Below are positions 24,818-32,708 of a DNA stretch of 64,000 bases, in pieces (the first letter of the stretch is position 1; each line of letters begins with the position of its first letter). The notes under the pieces are model-generated. The model saw only the letters and a list, made by a program, of their open reading frames with translations, had not been told where the DNA came from and did no database searches. Both the position numbers and the translations under genes were made by a program. The DNA comes from Methylobacterium sp. Leaf104 (lineage in GTDB: Bacteria > Pseudomonadota > Alphaproteobacteria > Rhizobiales > Beijerinckiaceae), in the NCBI RefSeq assembly GCF_001422885.1, contig NZ_LMMZ01000039.1:71720-135719 (forward strand). Direction: 5' to 3'.

Positions 24818-26143
24818 TCAGGCCGCCGCCACGGGGACCGGCGTCAGGCCGCCGTCATCGGCGCCCGAGCGGCCGGGCTCGAAGCCCCGCGTCTCCGGCA
24901 TCGCGAAGAGGTAGAGGGCGAAGCCCAGGCCCGCGATCGCCGCCAGCGACAGGAAGGCGGTGGAATATCCCGCCGAGACGATGATCACGCCCGCGAGCGT
25001 CGCGCTCAGCGCCGCGCCCAGGCTCTGGGCCGTGGCGACCGCGCCCTGCGAGACGTTGAAGCGGCCGGTGCCCCGGGTCAGGTCGGCGACGATCACCGGG
25101 AAGAGCGCGCCGTAGATGCCGGCGCCGATCCCATCGAGGAGCTGGACGCCCACGAGGTAGAACGGGTTGTCGGACAGGGTGTAGAGCACGCCGCGGACCG
25201 CGAGCACGCCGAAGGCGGCGAGGAAGATCGGCTTGCGCCCGATCACGTCGGCCTTGGCGCCGACGAACACCGCCACCGGCACCATCACCAGCTGCGCGGC
25301 CACGATGCAGATCGCGATCAGCGAGGTGGCGTTGTCCTTGCCGGAGAGCTTCGTCAGCAGCTGCCCCACCGAGGTCAGCATGGCGGCGTTCGACAGGTGG
25401 AACAGGGCCGCCAGGACGGCGAAGAGCAGCAGGTACTTGTTCTTCAGGAGCGCGGTCAGGCCCGAAGGCTCCTCCTGTCCCTCGGTCCGGCTCTGTGCCT
25501 CGGTCTGGTCGAGACCGCGGGCGACGTCGTCGTCGATGGAATCGGCCGGCACCATCAGCATGGCGCCGACGCTGCAGACGGCCAGCAGCGCCATCAGCCA
25601 GAACACCACGATCGGTCCGAAGAAGTAGGCGGTGCCGCCCGCAATCGCCGCCGAGGCGGCGTTGCCGGCATGGTTGAAGCCCTCGTTGCGGCCGATGCGC
25701 TTGGCGAACATCTTCGGGCCGACGACACCGAGGGTGATGGCCGCCAGCGCCGGCGGGAAGATCGCCCCCGCGATGCCGGCCACCGACTGCGTGGCGGCCA
25801 CCGCGTAGAAGTTCGAGATGAAGGGCAGGACGAGGCAGCTCACCGTCACCGCCACCGCCGCGGCGATCACGATGGCGCGCTTGGAATTGGTCCGGTCGAT
25901 CAGCGCCCCGGCCGGCGTCTGGGCGATGAGGCCGGCGATGCCCGCGATGGTCATGATCAGGCCGGTCGTGGCCTCGTTCCAGCCCTGATCCGGGCCGCGC
26001 ACGGCGATCAGGTAGATCGCCAGGTAGGGACCAAGGCCGTCGCGGACGTCCGCGAGGAAGAAGTTCAGGGCATCAAGGCCGCGCAGGGCGCGCGTCGAGG
26101 GATTTCGCATCGTGGTGGTGCGGGGAGAGAGCGGCTCGGCCAT
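24818..26143 (-). CDS. MFS transporter
   Basis: This 441-aa protein has twelve predicted membrane spans and the MFS inter-helix signature GALIDRTNSKR between TM2 and TM3, mirrored by GAKADVIGRK in the second half. A charged central loop (DSIDDDVARGLDQTEAQSRTEG) separates the two six-helix bundles. The start at 26143 (MAEPLSPRT) is preferred over 26233. It heads the operon with a metallophosphoesterase, ArsB and the DUF606 transporter. The export substrate is unknown. The upstream region contains a short palindrome that may be an operator. Confidence 0.88.
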   Translation of the reverse strand: MAEPLSPRTTTMRNPSTRALRGLDALNFFLADVRDGLGPYLAIYLIAVRGPDQGWNEATTGLIMTIAGIAGLIAQTPAGALIDRTNSKRAIVIAAAVAVTVSCLVLPFISNFYAVAATQSVAGIAGAIFPPALAAITLGVVGPKMFAKRIGRNEGFNHAGNAASAAIAGGTAYFFGPIVVFWLMALLAVCSVGAMLMVPADSIDDDVARGLDQTEAQSRTEGQEEPSGLTALLKNKYLLLFAVLAALFHLSNAAMLTSVGQLLTKLSGKDNATSLIAICIVAAQLVMVPVAVFVGAKADVIGRKPIFLAAFGVLAVRGVLYTLSDNPFYLVGVQLLDGIGAGIYGALFPVIVADLTRGTGRFNVSQGAVATAQSLGAALSATLAGVIIVSAGYSTAFLSLAAIAGLGFALYLFAMPETRGFEPGRSGADDGGLTPVPVAAA

Positions 26144-26274
26144 GAGGGGGCCCTTCCGGACGTTCGAGCAGGACGATGTGAGATCGGGCTCGCGGGGGAC
26201 CGGACGCCCCGTCCCCCGGCAGCGGTGGCACAAGCGTGGGCGAAACTGATTGTTCCTCGGGCGGGATTAAAATC

Positions 26275-26288
26275 TACGTGATGACGTA
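26275..26288 (-). promoter_or_regulatory. Palindrome upstream of the MFS operon (possible operator)
   Basis: TACGT-GATG-ACGTA is a perfect 5-bp-arm inverted repeat located about 130 bp before the MFS start in an unusually AT-rich patch. It could be bound by a repressor, but no regulator gene is adjacent. Confidence 0.35.
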
Positions 26289-26310
26289 AGTCGCTGCGAT
26301 ACGTCGAATT

Positions 26311-27822
26311 TTAGAATCGCCGGCGGACGCGTCCGGCACCGTCGATGAATTCAAAATCCGATGCCCGGTTGAGCGTGTGCAGGCCCGTGCCCGGAAAGCG
26401 CGGCCCGGATCGCAGGATCATCTCCACGCTCTGGACATAGCCCGTCTCGTCGAGGCGCCGGATCCGCGCGAGGCCCAAGGCCCCGCCATAGCCGTCCCGG
26501 CAATCCTGCACCGGCCGGAACAGGGCGCCGTCGCGCGCGACGATGCGGCCGCCGGACCGGGCGGCCGCGATGTCGACCAGCACGGGGTTCCTCGGATGCG
26601 GGGTCCAGGGTCCGCGGAAATTCGGTGCGGACCAGAGATGCAGGCTGTCGGAATAGGAGCCCCAGGCCGCGAAGGGGCCGTCGTGCTCGCCGTCGTCCCG
26701 GACCGTCGCGAACAGCCACCAGCGGCCGCCGTGCCGGAGCAGGGTCGGGTCGCTGAGGTTGAGGCCCGCGATCAGGGTCGCCTCCTTCACCCAGCTGCCG
26801 GGAAAGGCGGTGGCGCGGTAGAGGTCGAGAGTCCTGGTGGCGCCGCTCTCCGGCACCATCCAGTGGGCGCCGTCCTCGGCGAAGACGAACGGATAGGACA
26901 GGTGGTGGGCGGCCTCCAGCACCGGCACCGGCGCGCCGAGGGGGCCGTCGGCCCCGAAGCGCACCGCCGAGATCACGCCCTTCTGCAGGACGTGGCTGTA
27001 ATCCTCCACGAACAGCACCGTCCCGGCGACATCCGCGATCGGGAAGGGATCGGCGTAGAAGCGGCGCCCGTCGTCGGGCAGGGTATGCCAGCCGGTCTCC
27101 GGATGGGCCTGGAGGTCGATGAGGTCGGGACCGGCGAGCCGGCGCCACCCGACCCGCCAGTGAGGCGCCCAGGTGCAGAGCGCATAGAGCCGCCGGCCGG
27201 CCATCCGGGTGCAGGTGCGCAGGGCACGGGCGGCGAGAGCGGTGGCCGTGAGGCCCGTTGGTGCCGGGCCGGGGACGGCCGGTCCGTCGGGCGCGAGCCG
27301 TGGCCCCGCCCCGCCGAGGGCGGCCAGGATCAGGCTGGTCGTCCGGACCAGGGCATCCTCGAAGGCCGTGAGCATGATCCCGCGCGCCTCGGTCCCGACC
27401 CGCCCGGAGGCCACGATCCGTCCGTCCTCGCTCAGGCTGACCACGGGCGTGCGCCCGGCCAGCAGCGAGGCGAGCAGGGCCGCCTCGCCGCAGGCCCCGT
27501 CGAAGGCGAGGCGCCAGACCGGGACACCGGGCGGCCCCGCGGCGTCGCCGCAGAGGTCGAGCACGCGGTCGGGCCGGCCGGCGAATGGGGATGCGCGCGC
27601 CTCGAGATCCGCGCGTTCGACCCGCAGGGCCGGTCCGGTGCGCGGCAGCCGTCGCAGCATCGCCTCGAGCCGGAACAGCAGGGCGGCGTTGGGCGGCAAC
27701 GCCCCCGGTCCCGGCGACAGGTCGAGGGACACCGACAGCCCGGGGCGGCGCAGGAGGCGTTCGATCAGCCGGAGGTGCCAACGACGGCACATGCCCCCGT
27801 CGAGGCGAACGCTCAGGCGCAT
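26311..27822 (-). CDS. GINT1-like five-bladed-propeller protein (glucosamine inositolphosphorylceramide transferase family)
   Basis: This 503-aa protein has a variable N-terminal half (1-235) that resembles a nucleotide/formyl-group binding region, then a beta-propeller-like segment from about 250 with FYADPFPIADVAGTVLFVEDY, HLSYPFVFAEDGAHWMVPES, LSDPTLLRHGGRWWLFATV and the repeated aromatic-rich strands of GH32/GH43-type propellers. This combination matches the glucosamine inositolphosphorylceramide transferase 1 N-terminal family as I remember it. In bacteria the role is unclear; glycan or surface-lipid modification is the best guess. It lies 66 bp downstream of the DadA-type gene in the same direction. 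Confidence 0.6.
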   Translation of the reverse strand: MRLSVRLDGGMCRRWHLRLIERLLRRPGLSVSLDLSPGPGALPPNAALLFRLEAMLRRLPRTGPALRVERADLEARASPFAGRPDRVLDLCGDAAGPPGVPVWRLAFDGACGEAALLASLLAGRTPVVSLSEDGRIVASGRVGTEARGIMLTAFEDALVRTTSLILAALGGAGPRLAPDGPAVPGPAPTGLTATALAARALRTCTRMAGRRLYALCTWAPHWRVGWRRLAGPDLIDLQAHPETGWHTLPDDGRRFYADPFPIADVAGTVLFVEDYSHVLQKGVISAVRFGADGPLGAPVPVLEAAHHLSYPFVFAEDGAHWMVPESGATRTLDLYRATAFPGSWVKEATLIAGLNLSDPTLLRHGGRWWLFATVRDDGEHDGPFAAWGSYSDSLHLWSAPNFRGPWTPHPRNPVLVDIAAARSGGRIVARDGALFRPVQDCRDGYGGALGLARIRRLDETGYVQSVEMILRSGPRFPGTGLHTLNRASDFEFIDGAGRVRRRF

Positions 27823-27888
27823 GGGGACCGTTGTCCTCGGGCGAGGGGGTGGCGCGGTCCACCGGCATGGCGCCTCCGGGGGGAGGCG

Positions 27889-29196
27889 TCAATCCGCGCC
27901 GGAGCGAGCGCGCGGCGGGTTCCATCGCGGCCAGCCGAGGAGGCGCTCGGGCGCGAAGGGGGCGACCGGGATGGCCGGCGTCGCGCCGGTGGCGAGATCG
28001 GCGACCAGGCGCCCGGTGATCGGCCCCGTGGACAGCCCGATATGGCCGTGCCCGAAGGCGAAGATCAGCCCGCGGTGCCGGGGCGCCGGGCCGATCACCG
28101 GCAGGCCGTCCGGGGTTGAGGGACGCGCGCCCATCCAGGGCCGGTTGTCGAGGTTCGCGCCGAGGCGCAGGGTGCCGGCCGCCTCCCGGGTCGCCGCCTC
28201 GATCTGGACGTAGTCGGGGGGCGCCGCGCGGGCGTTGAGCTCGACCCCGGACAGGACGCGGACCCGCCCCTCCCCCATCGGCGCGATGATCGAGCCGGCG
28301 CCCGTGTCGAGCACCGGCCGGACCAGCGGCGGGCTGTCCGGGTGCAGGGCGTAATGGGCATGGTAGCCGCGCTCGGCCGCGAAGGCGAAGCGGTAGCCGA
28401 GGCCCCGCGCGATGTCCCCCGACGCGGCGCCGGCCGCCAGCACGACCTGGCGGGCCTGAACGGCCCCGCCCTCGTGCCGGACGCGCCAGCCCTCGCCGTC
28501 GGGCTCCAGGGCGGTGGTCACCATCCGGAGGGTTCGGCCGCCGAGCCCGCGATAGAGCTGTTCATAGGCCTCGAGAAGGCCGCCGGGATCGCTCACCGCC
28601 CCGGTCTCCGGCAGGAGCATGCCCTGGGCGTAGGGCCGGACCAGCGCCGGCTCGGCCTCGCGGATGTCGTCCGGGTCGAGGATCTCGAAGGTCACGCCGT
28701 GTCGGGCGAGGATCGCGCGCTCCAGGGCCGCGCCGGCGAAGGCGGCATGGGTCCGGTAGAGCTTGATCCAGCCGCAGCGGCGCAGCAGGTGCCCGGCGCC
28801 CGCCCGCTCCGAGAGCGCGAGATGCTCGGGCAGCGCCGCACTGGTCAGCGGCAGCAGGGACGCGGCGGACCGCTCCCAGGCGGAGGTCCGGGCGGAGGCC
28901 AGGAAATGCGCCGTCCAGGGCAGGACGCGGGCCACGTGGGCGTGGCGCAGGCGCAGGCCGCGATCCGCGTTGCGCAGGTAGGTCGGCAGCTTGGCCCAGA
29001 GAGCCGGGCTCGACATCGGGAAGATCGAGCCCCGGCTGATCACGCCGGCATTGCCGAAGGAGGTGCGGGCGCGCGCCTCGCCCGGATCGCAGAGCAGGAC
29101 GTCGAGGCCGCGGTCGCGCAGGGCGATCGCCGAGGCGAGTCCGACCATTCCGCCGCCGATGACGATCACATCCGCCTTGTCCGTCTCGCCGCTCAT
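27889..29196 (-). CDS. DadA-type FAD-dependent amino-acid/amine oxidoreductase
   Basis: This 435-aa flavoprotein has the FAD motif VIGGGMVGLASAIALRDRG at the N-terminus and the DAO-family C-terminal blocks MGEGRVRVLSGVEL, PWMGARPSTPDGLPVIG and GHGHIGLSTGPITGRL. It fits the D-amino-acid dehydrogenase (DadA) or DAO/SoxA group, which oxidises amines to imines and passes electrons to quinones or oxygen. The start at 29196 has GGAGG upstream; the longer reading to 29265 is rejected. No alr, dadX or glycine-cleavage gene is adjacent, so the substrate is open. Confidence 0.88.
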   Translation of the reverse strand: MSGETDKADVIVIGGGMVGLASAIALRDRGLDVLLCDPGEARARTSFGNAGVISRGSIFPMSSPALWAKLPTYLRNADRGLRLRHAHVARVLPWTAHFLASARTSAWERSAASLLPLTSAALPEHLALSERAGAGHLLRRCGWIKLYRTHAAFAGAALERAILARHGVTFEILDPDDIREAEPALVRPYAQGMLLPETGAVSDPGGLLEAYEQLYRGLGGRTLRMVTTALEPDGEGWRVRHEGGAVQARQVVLAAGAASGDIARGLGYRFAFAAERGYHAHYALHPDSPPLVRPVLDTGAGSIIAPMGEGRVRVLSGVELNARAAPPDYVQIEAATREAAGTLRLGANLDNRPWMGARPSTPDGLPVIGPAPRHRGLIFAFGHGHIGLSTGPITGRLVADLATGATPAIPVAPFAPERLLGWPRWNPPRARSGAD

Positions 29197-29316
29197 CGGA
29201 CCTCCACCGCATTCCTCACCGACGGGAAGGCGCGTAGCAGGGTGCGGCCGGTTGATCGAGGCCATCGCTGCGCGCGCCGGCCTCCCGTTCGCCGCCCGGC
29301 CAGCCGGGGCGCCGCG

Positions 29317-29796
29317 TCAGCGGGCGCCGCGGTCCTCCGCGTGCTCCTGCTGACGGTCGACCTCGTCCCGGATGCCGCGGCCGGCCATCAGGATCTCCAC
29401 CAGGAAGGCGACGACCGCGACCACGGTGCAGACCAACGCGATGCCGAAGCAGGCGAACAGGATCGAGGCGGTAGCGGCATCGCGCAAGGCCCCCACGAAC
29501 AGGGTCAGCACGGCGATGCCGGTCATCACCGCACCGGTGCAGGCCAGCACCACGGCCCCGTCGAGCACGAAGGAGCGCCGCCGCAGGTAGGACAATTGCC
29601 GGGACAGGCGGACGGCCTCGTGCGCATCGGCGGTCCGCAGGCCCGCCGCCGCCGCATCGACCTTGTCGGCGACGCGGCCGAGGCGTGTCGAGAAGACGTT
29701 GAGCAGGGTCGCCAGCGCCGTCAGCAGGAAGGCGGGCGCGAGGGCGATCTGGATGACGTGGGCGATGTCGTCGGGGGCGACGGGCGTAGCGGACAT
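29317..29796 (-). CDS. DUF2721 family membrane protein
   Basis: This 159-aa protein has three membrane spans (about 12-34, 72-95, 105-130 in this reading) and a cytoplasmic coiled-coil-like loop between the first two (RLGRVADKVDAAAAGL), typical of DUF2721 (YddB-like) proteins. The ATG at 29796 is preferred over a TTG at 29814. The C-terminus is charged (EVDRQQEHAEDRGAR). No function is known for the family. Confidence 0.8.
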   Translation of the reverse strand: MSATPVAPDDIAHVIQIALAPAFLLTALATLLNVFSTRLGRVADKVDAAAAGLRTADAHEAVRLSRQLSYLRRRSFVLDGAVVLACTGAVMTGIAVLTLFVGALRDAATASILFACFGIALVCTVVAVVAFLVEILMAGRGIRDEVDRQQEHAEDRGAR

Positions 29797-29923
29797 GGGC
29801 GGCTGATAGGCCAAAGTGCGGCCGGCCGGAATACGGTCGCCCCATATCGGCGCCCGGTCGGCTCACGATCGGCACTCGCATCCCTTTTCCCGAGCGGATG
29901 GGAACCCACCGCCGAAAACGCAG

Positions 29924-29951
29924 TTGACTGCTACATTGGATCTGTTCTAAT
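29924..29951 (+). promoter_or_regulatory. Sigma-70-type promoter
   Basis: TTGACT at 29924-29929, a 16-nt spacer and TCTAAT at 29946-29951 give a clear -35/-10 pair in an AT-rich patch. The start would be near 29958, about 42 nt before the 66-aa gene. Confidence 0.55.
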
Positions 29952-29999
29952 TTGTAACTACGGGCGGCACGGGTGCCGCGCAGGATGGAGATCACGGAC

Positions 30000-30200
30000 A
30001 TGGCGAACGCGAAGTGCGAGAGCTGCAAGTTCTTCGACGAGCACAAGGTCAACGGCGCCGCCGCGTCGGCCGACGAGGGCCTGTGCCGGTTCAACCCGCC
30101 GATCAGCCAGCCGGGTCCGTCCGATCACGGCCTGTGGCCGGTCGTTGGCTCCGCCGACTGGTGCGGCCACTTCTCGCCCGAGATGAGCGCCGCCGAGTAA
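30000..30200 (+). CDS. Small four-cysteine protein, unknown
   Basis: This 66-aa cytoplasmic protein has Cys6-x2-Cys9 (KCESCKFFDE), Cys29 (GLCRFNPP) and Cys55 (DWCGHFSP). The spacing suggests a metal or iron-sulfur site. The ATG at 30000 is preferred because GGAG is 8 nt upstream; in-frame starts at 29973 and 29985 lack a ribosome site. Proteins with this C..C..C..C layout are conserved small proteins of alphaproteobacteria, as I recall, without known function. It has its own promoter and terminator, so it is an independent unit. Confidence 0.72.
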   Translation: MANAKCESCKFFDEHKVNGAAASADEGLCRFNPPISQPGPSDHGLWPVVGSADWCGHFSPEMSAAE

Positions 30201-30233
30201 GTCGCGGCCTCGAACCCGCTTCGACCATCCAGG

Positions 30234-30255
30234 AGGCCGGCCGCGAGGCTGGCCT
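30234..30255 (+). terminator. Terminator after the four-cysteine protein
   Basis: AGGCCGGCC / GGCTGGCCT form a 9-bp stem (one G-T wobble) with a GCGA loop, followed by TCGTCGTTT. It is 33 bp after the stop and also faces the end of the convergent cyclase gene. Confidence 0.6.
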
Positions 30256-30282
30256 TCGTCGTTTCGCGGACGGCGCAGCGAT

Positions 30283-31509
30283 TCACGCTTCGCCCTCGTC
30301 GTCCGGCAGGGCGAGCACCTCCAGGGGATCGCCGACGCCCCGCAGGGGAAAGGTCCCCAGGGGCACGAGGCGATGCCCGTCGCCGGACCGGGCCGCGAAG
30401 GCGCCCGAGAACAGCACGCTGACGTCGAGGACCTTGGTCAGGCCTTCCAGGCGGGCCGCCACGTTCACGGCGGGGCCGATGATCGTGAAGTCGAGGCGCG
30501 AGCGCGACCCGATATTGCCGTACATCACCGCGCCGACATTGACGCCGATGCCGTAGCCGAGGCGCGGCTGCCCGCGCGCCGACCGCGCCGCGTTCAGCGC
30601 CCGCATGGCGGCGCGCGCCTCCCCGGCGGCCGATTGCGCGGCGGTGCAGGCCGCCGGCGTGTCGAGATGGAAGATCGCCAGAAGGCCGTCGCCCATGAAC
30701 TTCAGGATCTCCCCGCCATGGCGCTCGATCGGCAGCGAGATCGCGTCGAAGTAGTCGTTCAGCAGGGAGATCACGTCGTCGCGCGGCCACAGCTCGGAGA
30801 TCTCGGTGAATCCGCGCAGGTCGATGACCATGATGGCCGCCTCCACGGTGACGCCGCTGCCGCGCCGGGTGGCACCATTCAGGATCATCTCGCTGGCATG
30901 CGGGCCGACATAGGTGTCGAGGAGCAGGCGGGTGAGGCGGTTCTTGTGCCGCACCTCCGTCACCACCGACAGGGCCGGCAGGAGCGAGGCCAGCAGGTCG
31001 AGGTCGTCGGGCTCGAACCCGCCGGGTCCGTCGGCCGAGAAGCTGACGATGTGGCGCTTGCCCAGCGTGTAGTGCAGCGGCCAGGCGACGTAGTCGGTCA
31101 GTCCCTCCGCCCGCAGGTCCCGGTAGATGCCGTAGTCGGTCTCGGGCTGCTCCGGCTCCTCCAGGCGCTTGCGGACCTGGTCCGCCCCGTTCAGGATCTC
31201 GGCGGCCGGGCTCAGCTTGAACTGGTCGGTGTCGACGATGCCGTACTCGAAGTTTTGCAGCTCCGCCGTCTCCGCCCCCCTGCGCCAGAGGATGCGGGTG
31301 CCGAGCCAGAGCGGATGGTGCGTCCGCAGGTGGATCGTGCCCCGCGCCACCGGCACGCCCGCCTCGCGCAGGCGAGCGCAGAAGGCCACGAAGATGTCGT
31401 CGAGGAAGCGCTCGCCCCGGGTCCCGGCGAGGAGCCAGTCCAGCATCTGCCCGCGCAATTGCGCCCGCGCGAAGCGGCGGCTCTCGTCCTGATGCAGGGG
31501 ACTGTTCAT
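30283..31509 (-). CDS. Soluble class III adenylate cyclase
   Basis: This 408-aa protein has an N-terminal sensory-type domain (about 1-190) of unassigned family and a C-terminal class III cyclase domain. Metal ligands Asp230 (MVIDLRGFTE) and Asp274 (FMGDGLL), Lys270 and Thr342 as ATP-selective residues, and Asn349 and Arg353 (AVNVAARLE) are all present, so ATP is the likely substrate. No membrane span is visible. The start at 31509 (MNSPLHQDES) is preferred over longer readings into repeat-containing sequence. Unlike the cyclase at 19-20 kb, the purine positions here are canonical. Confidence 0.85.
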   Translation of the reverse strand: MNSPLHQDESRRFARAQLRGQMLDWLLAGTRGERFLDDIFVAFCARLREAGVPVARGTIHLRTHHPLWLGTRILWRRGAETAELQNFEYGIVDTDQFKLSPAAEILNGADQVRKRLEEPEQPETDYGIYRDLRAEGLTDYVAWPLHYTLGKRHIVSFSADGPGGFEPDDLDLLASLLPALSVVTEVRHKNRLTRLLLDTYVGPHASEMILNGATRRGSGVTVEAAIMVIDLRGFTEISELWPRDDVISLLNDYFDAISLPIERHGGEILKFMGDGLLAIFHLDTPAACTAAQSAAGEARAAMRALNAARSARGQPRLGYGIGVNVGAVMYGNIGSRSRLDFTIIGPAVNVAARLEGLTKVLDVSVLFSGAFAARSGDGHRLVPLGTFPLRGVGDPLEVLALPDDEGEA

Positions 31510-31630
31510 GTCCGCGCCTCGTTGCCCGTCACCGCCCCGGCCGGGAAAGCCCCGGCGAAACCGGCCGCCGGTGTCGCGATCATGGGCCCGCCGGCGCCTG
31601 CGCGCCAGGGATGCCGGTCTCGGAGAATCC

Positions 31631-31660
31631 GGCGCCAGGACACTCGGCGCCAGGACACTC
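31631..31660. repeat. 15-bp tandem duplication
   Basis: GGCGCCAGGACACTC occurs twice head-to-tail (31631-31645, 31646-31660) and a degenerate third copy follows (GGCCCCGGGAC). It sits in the 240-bp gap between the divergent cyclase and pirin genes. Likely replication slippage. Confidence 0.9.
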
Positions 31661-31753
31661 GGCCCCGGGACGCCGTGACCGCGTCCGCGTGCTAAGGCTG
31701 ACCGGCACGGACGGGCCGATCCGTCCGGATGGAATCTCGCAGGAGGATTTCGG

Positions 31754-32692
31754 ATGAGCTGGCACGGTGCGGACGAACCGATTCCGGGCGACCACTTCAC
31801 CTGCGACGCGATCAAGACCCTGGTCGTGCCGCGCTCGCGGGACCTCGGCTCCTTCGCCGTCCGGCGCGCCCTGCCCTCGACCGAGTGCCGGATGGTCGGC
31901 CCGTTCATCTTCTTCGACCAGATGGGGCCGTCGGAGTTCCTGCTCGGCCAGGGCATGGACGTGCGCCCGCACCCGCATATCGGCCTCTCGACGGTGACCT
32001 ACCTGTTCGAGGGCGAGATCATGCACCGGGACAGCCTCGGCACCGAGCTGCCGATCCGGCCGGGCGAACTGAACTGGATGACGGCCGGGCGCGGCATCAC
32101 CCATTCCGAGCGCACGGGCGCGGACCTGCGCAGGACCGGCTCGACCCTGTTCGGCCTTCAGAGCTGGGTGGCGCTGAGCGGCAGGGACGAGGAGACCGCA
32201 CCGGCCTTCGAGCATTACGAAGCCGGGGCGCTGCCGATCCTCAGCGGCGAGGGCAAGACCGTCCGGCTGATCGCTGGCGAGGCCTTCGGCGCGAAATCCC
32301 CCGTGCGGACATCGAGCCCGATGGTCTATGCCGACGTGATGCTCGAGGCCGGCGCGGTCCTGCCCCTCGACCCGACCTACGACGAGCGCGCGATCTACAC
32401 GGTCTCGGGCGCCATCGAGATCGCCGGGGACGGGTTCGGCCCGGGCCAACTTCTCGTCTTCCGGCCGGGCGACCGGATCAGCGTGCGGGCGAGCGAGGCT
32501 TCCCGCTTCATGGTGCTGGGCGGCGAGCCGATGGACGGCCCGCGCCATCTCTGGTGGAACTTCGTCTCCTCGCGGCCCGAGCGGATCGAGCAGGCCAAGG
32601 AGGATTGGCGCCAGGCCCGCTTCGACACCGTACCGGGCGAATCCGAGTTCATTCCCCTGCCCGAGCAGCCGGCCCCGGTGCGCTACCCCTGA
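31754..32692 (+). CDS. Pirin family protein
   Basis: This 312-aa bicupin belongs to the pirin family. The N-terminal cupin has the metal ligands in HPHIG and EIMHRDS, followed by GELNWMTAGRGITHSE; the C-terminal cupin is present but lacks a clear metal set. Bacterial pirins include quercetin 2,3-dioxygenase-like enzymes and redox-linked regulators. The start at 31754 has a strong GGAGGATTT ribosome site. It is convergent with the gamma-glutamyltransferase gene (16-bp gap) and so is probably not part of that operon. Confidence 0.88.
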   Translation: MSWHGADEPIPGDHFTCDAIKTLVVPRSRDLGSFAVRRALPSTECRMVGPFIFFDQMGPSEFLLGQGMDVRPHPHIGLSTVTYLFEGEIMHRDSLGTELPIRPGELNWMTAGRGITHSERTGADLRRTGSTLFGLQSWVALSGRDEETAPAFEHYEAGALPILSGEGKTVRLIAGEAFGAKSPVRTSSPMVYADVMLEAGAVLPLDPTYDERAIYTVSGAIEIAGDGFGPGQLLVFRPGDRISVRASEASRFMVLGGEPMDGPRHLWWNFVSSRPERIEQAKEDWRQARFDTVPGESEFIPLPEQPAPVRYP

Positions 32693-32708
32693 GCCGGCAT
32701 CCCACGCC

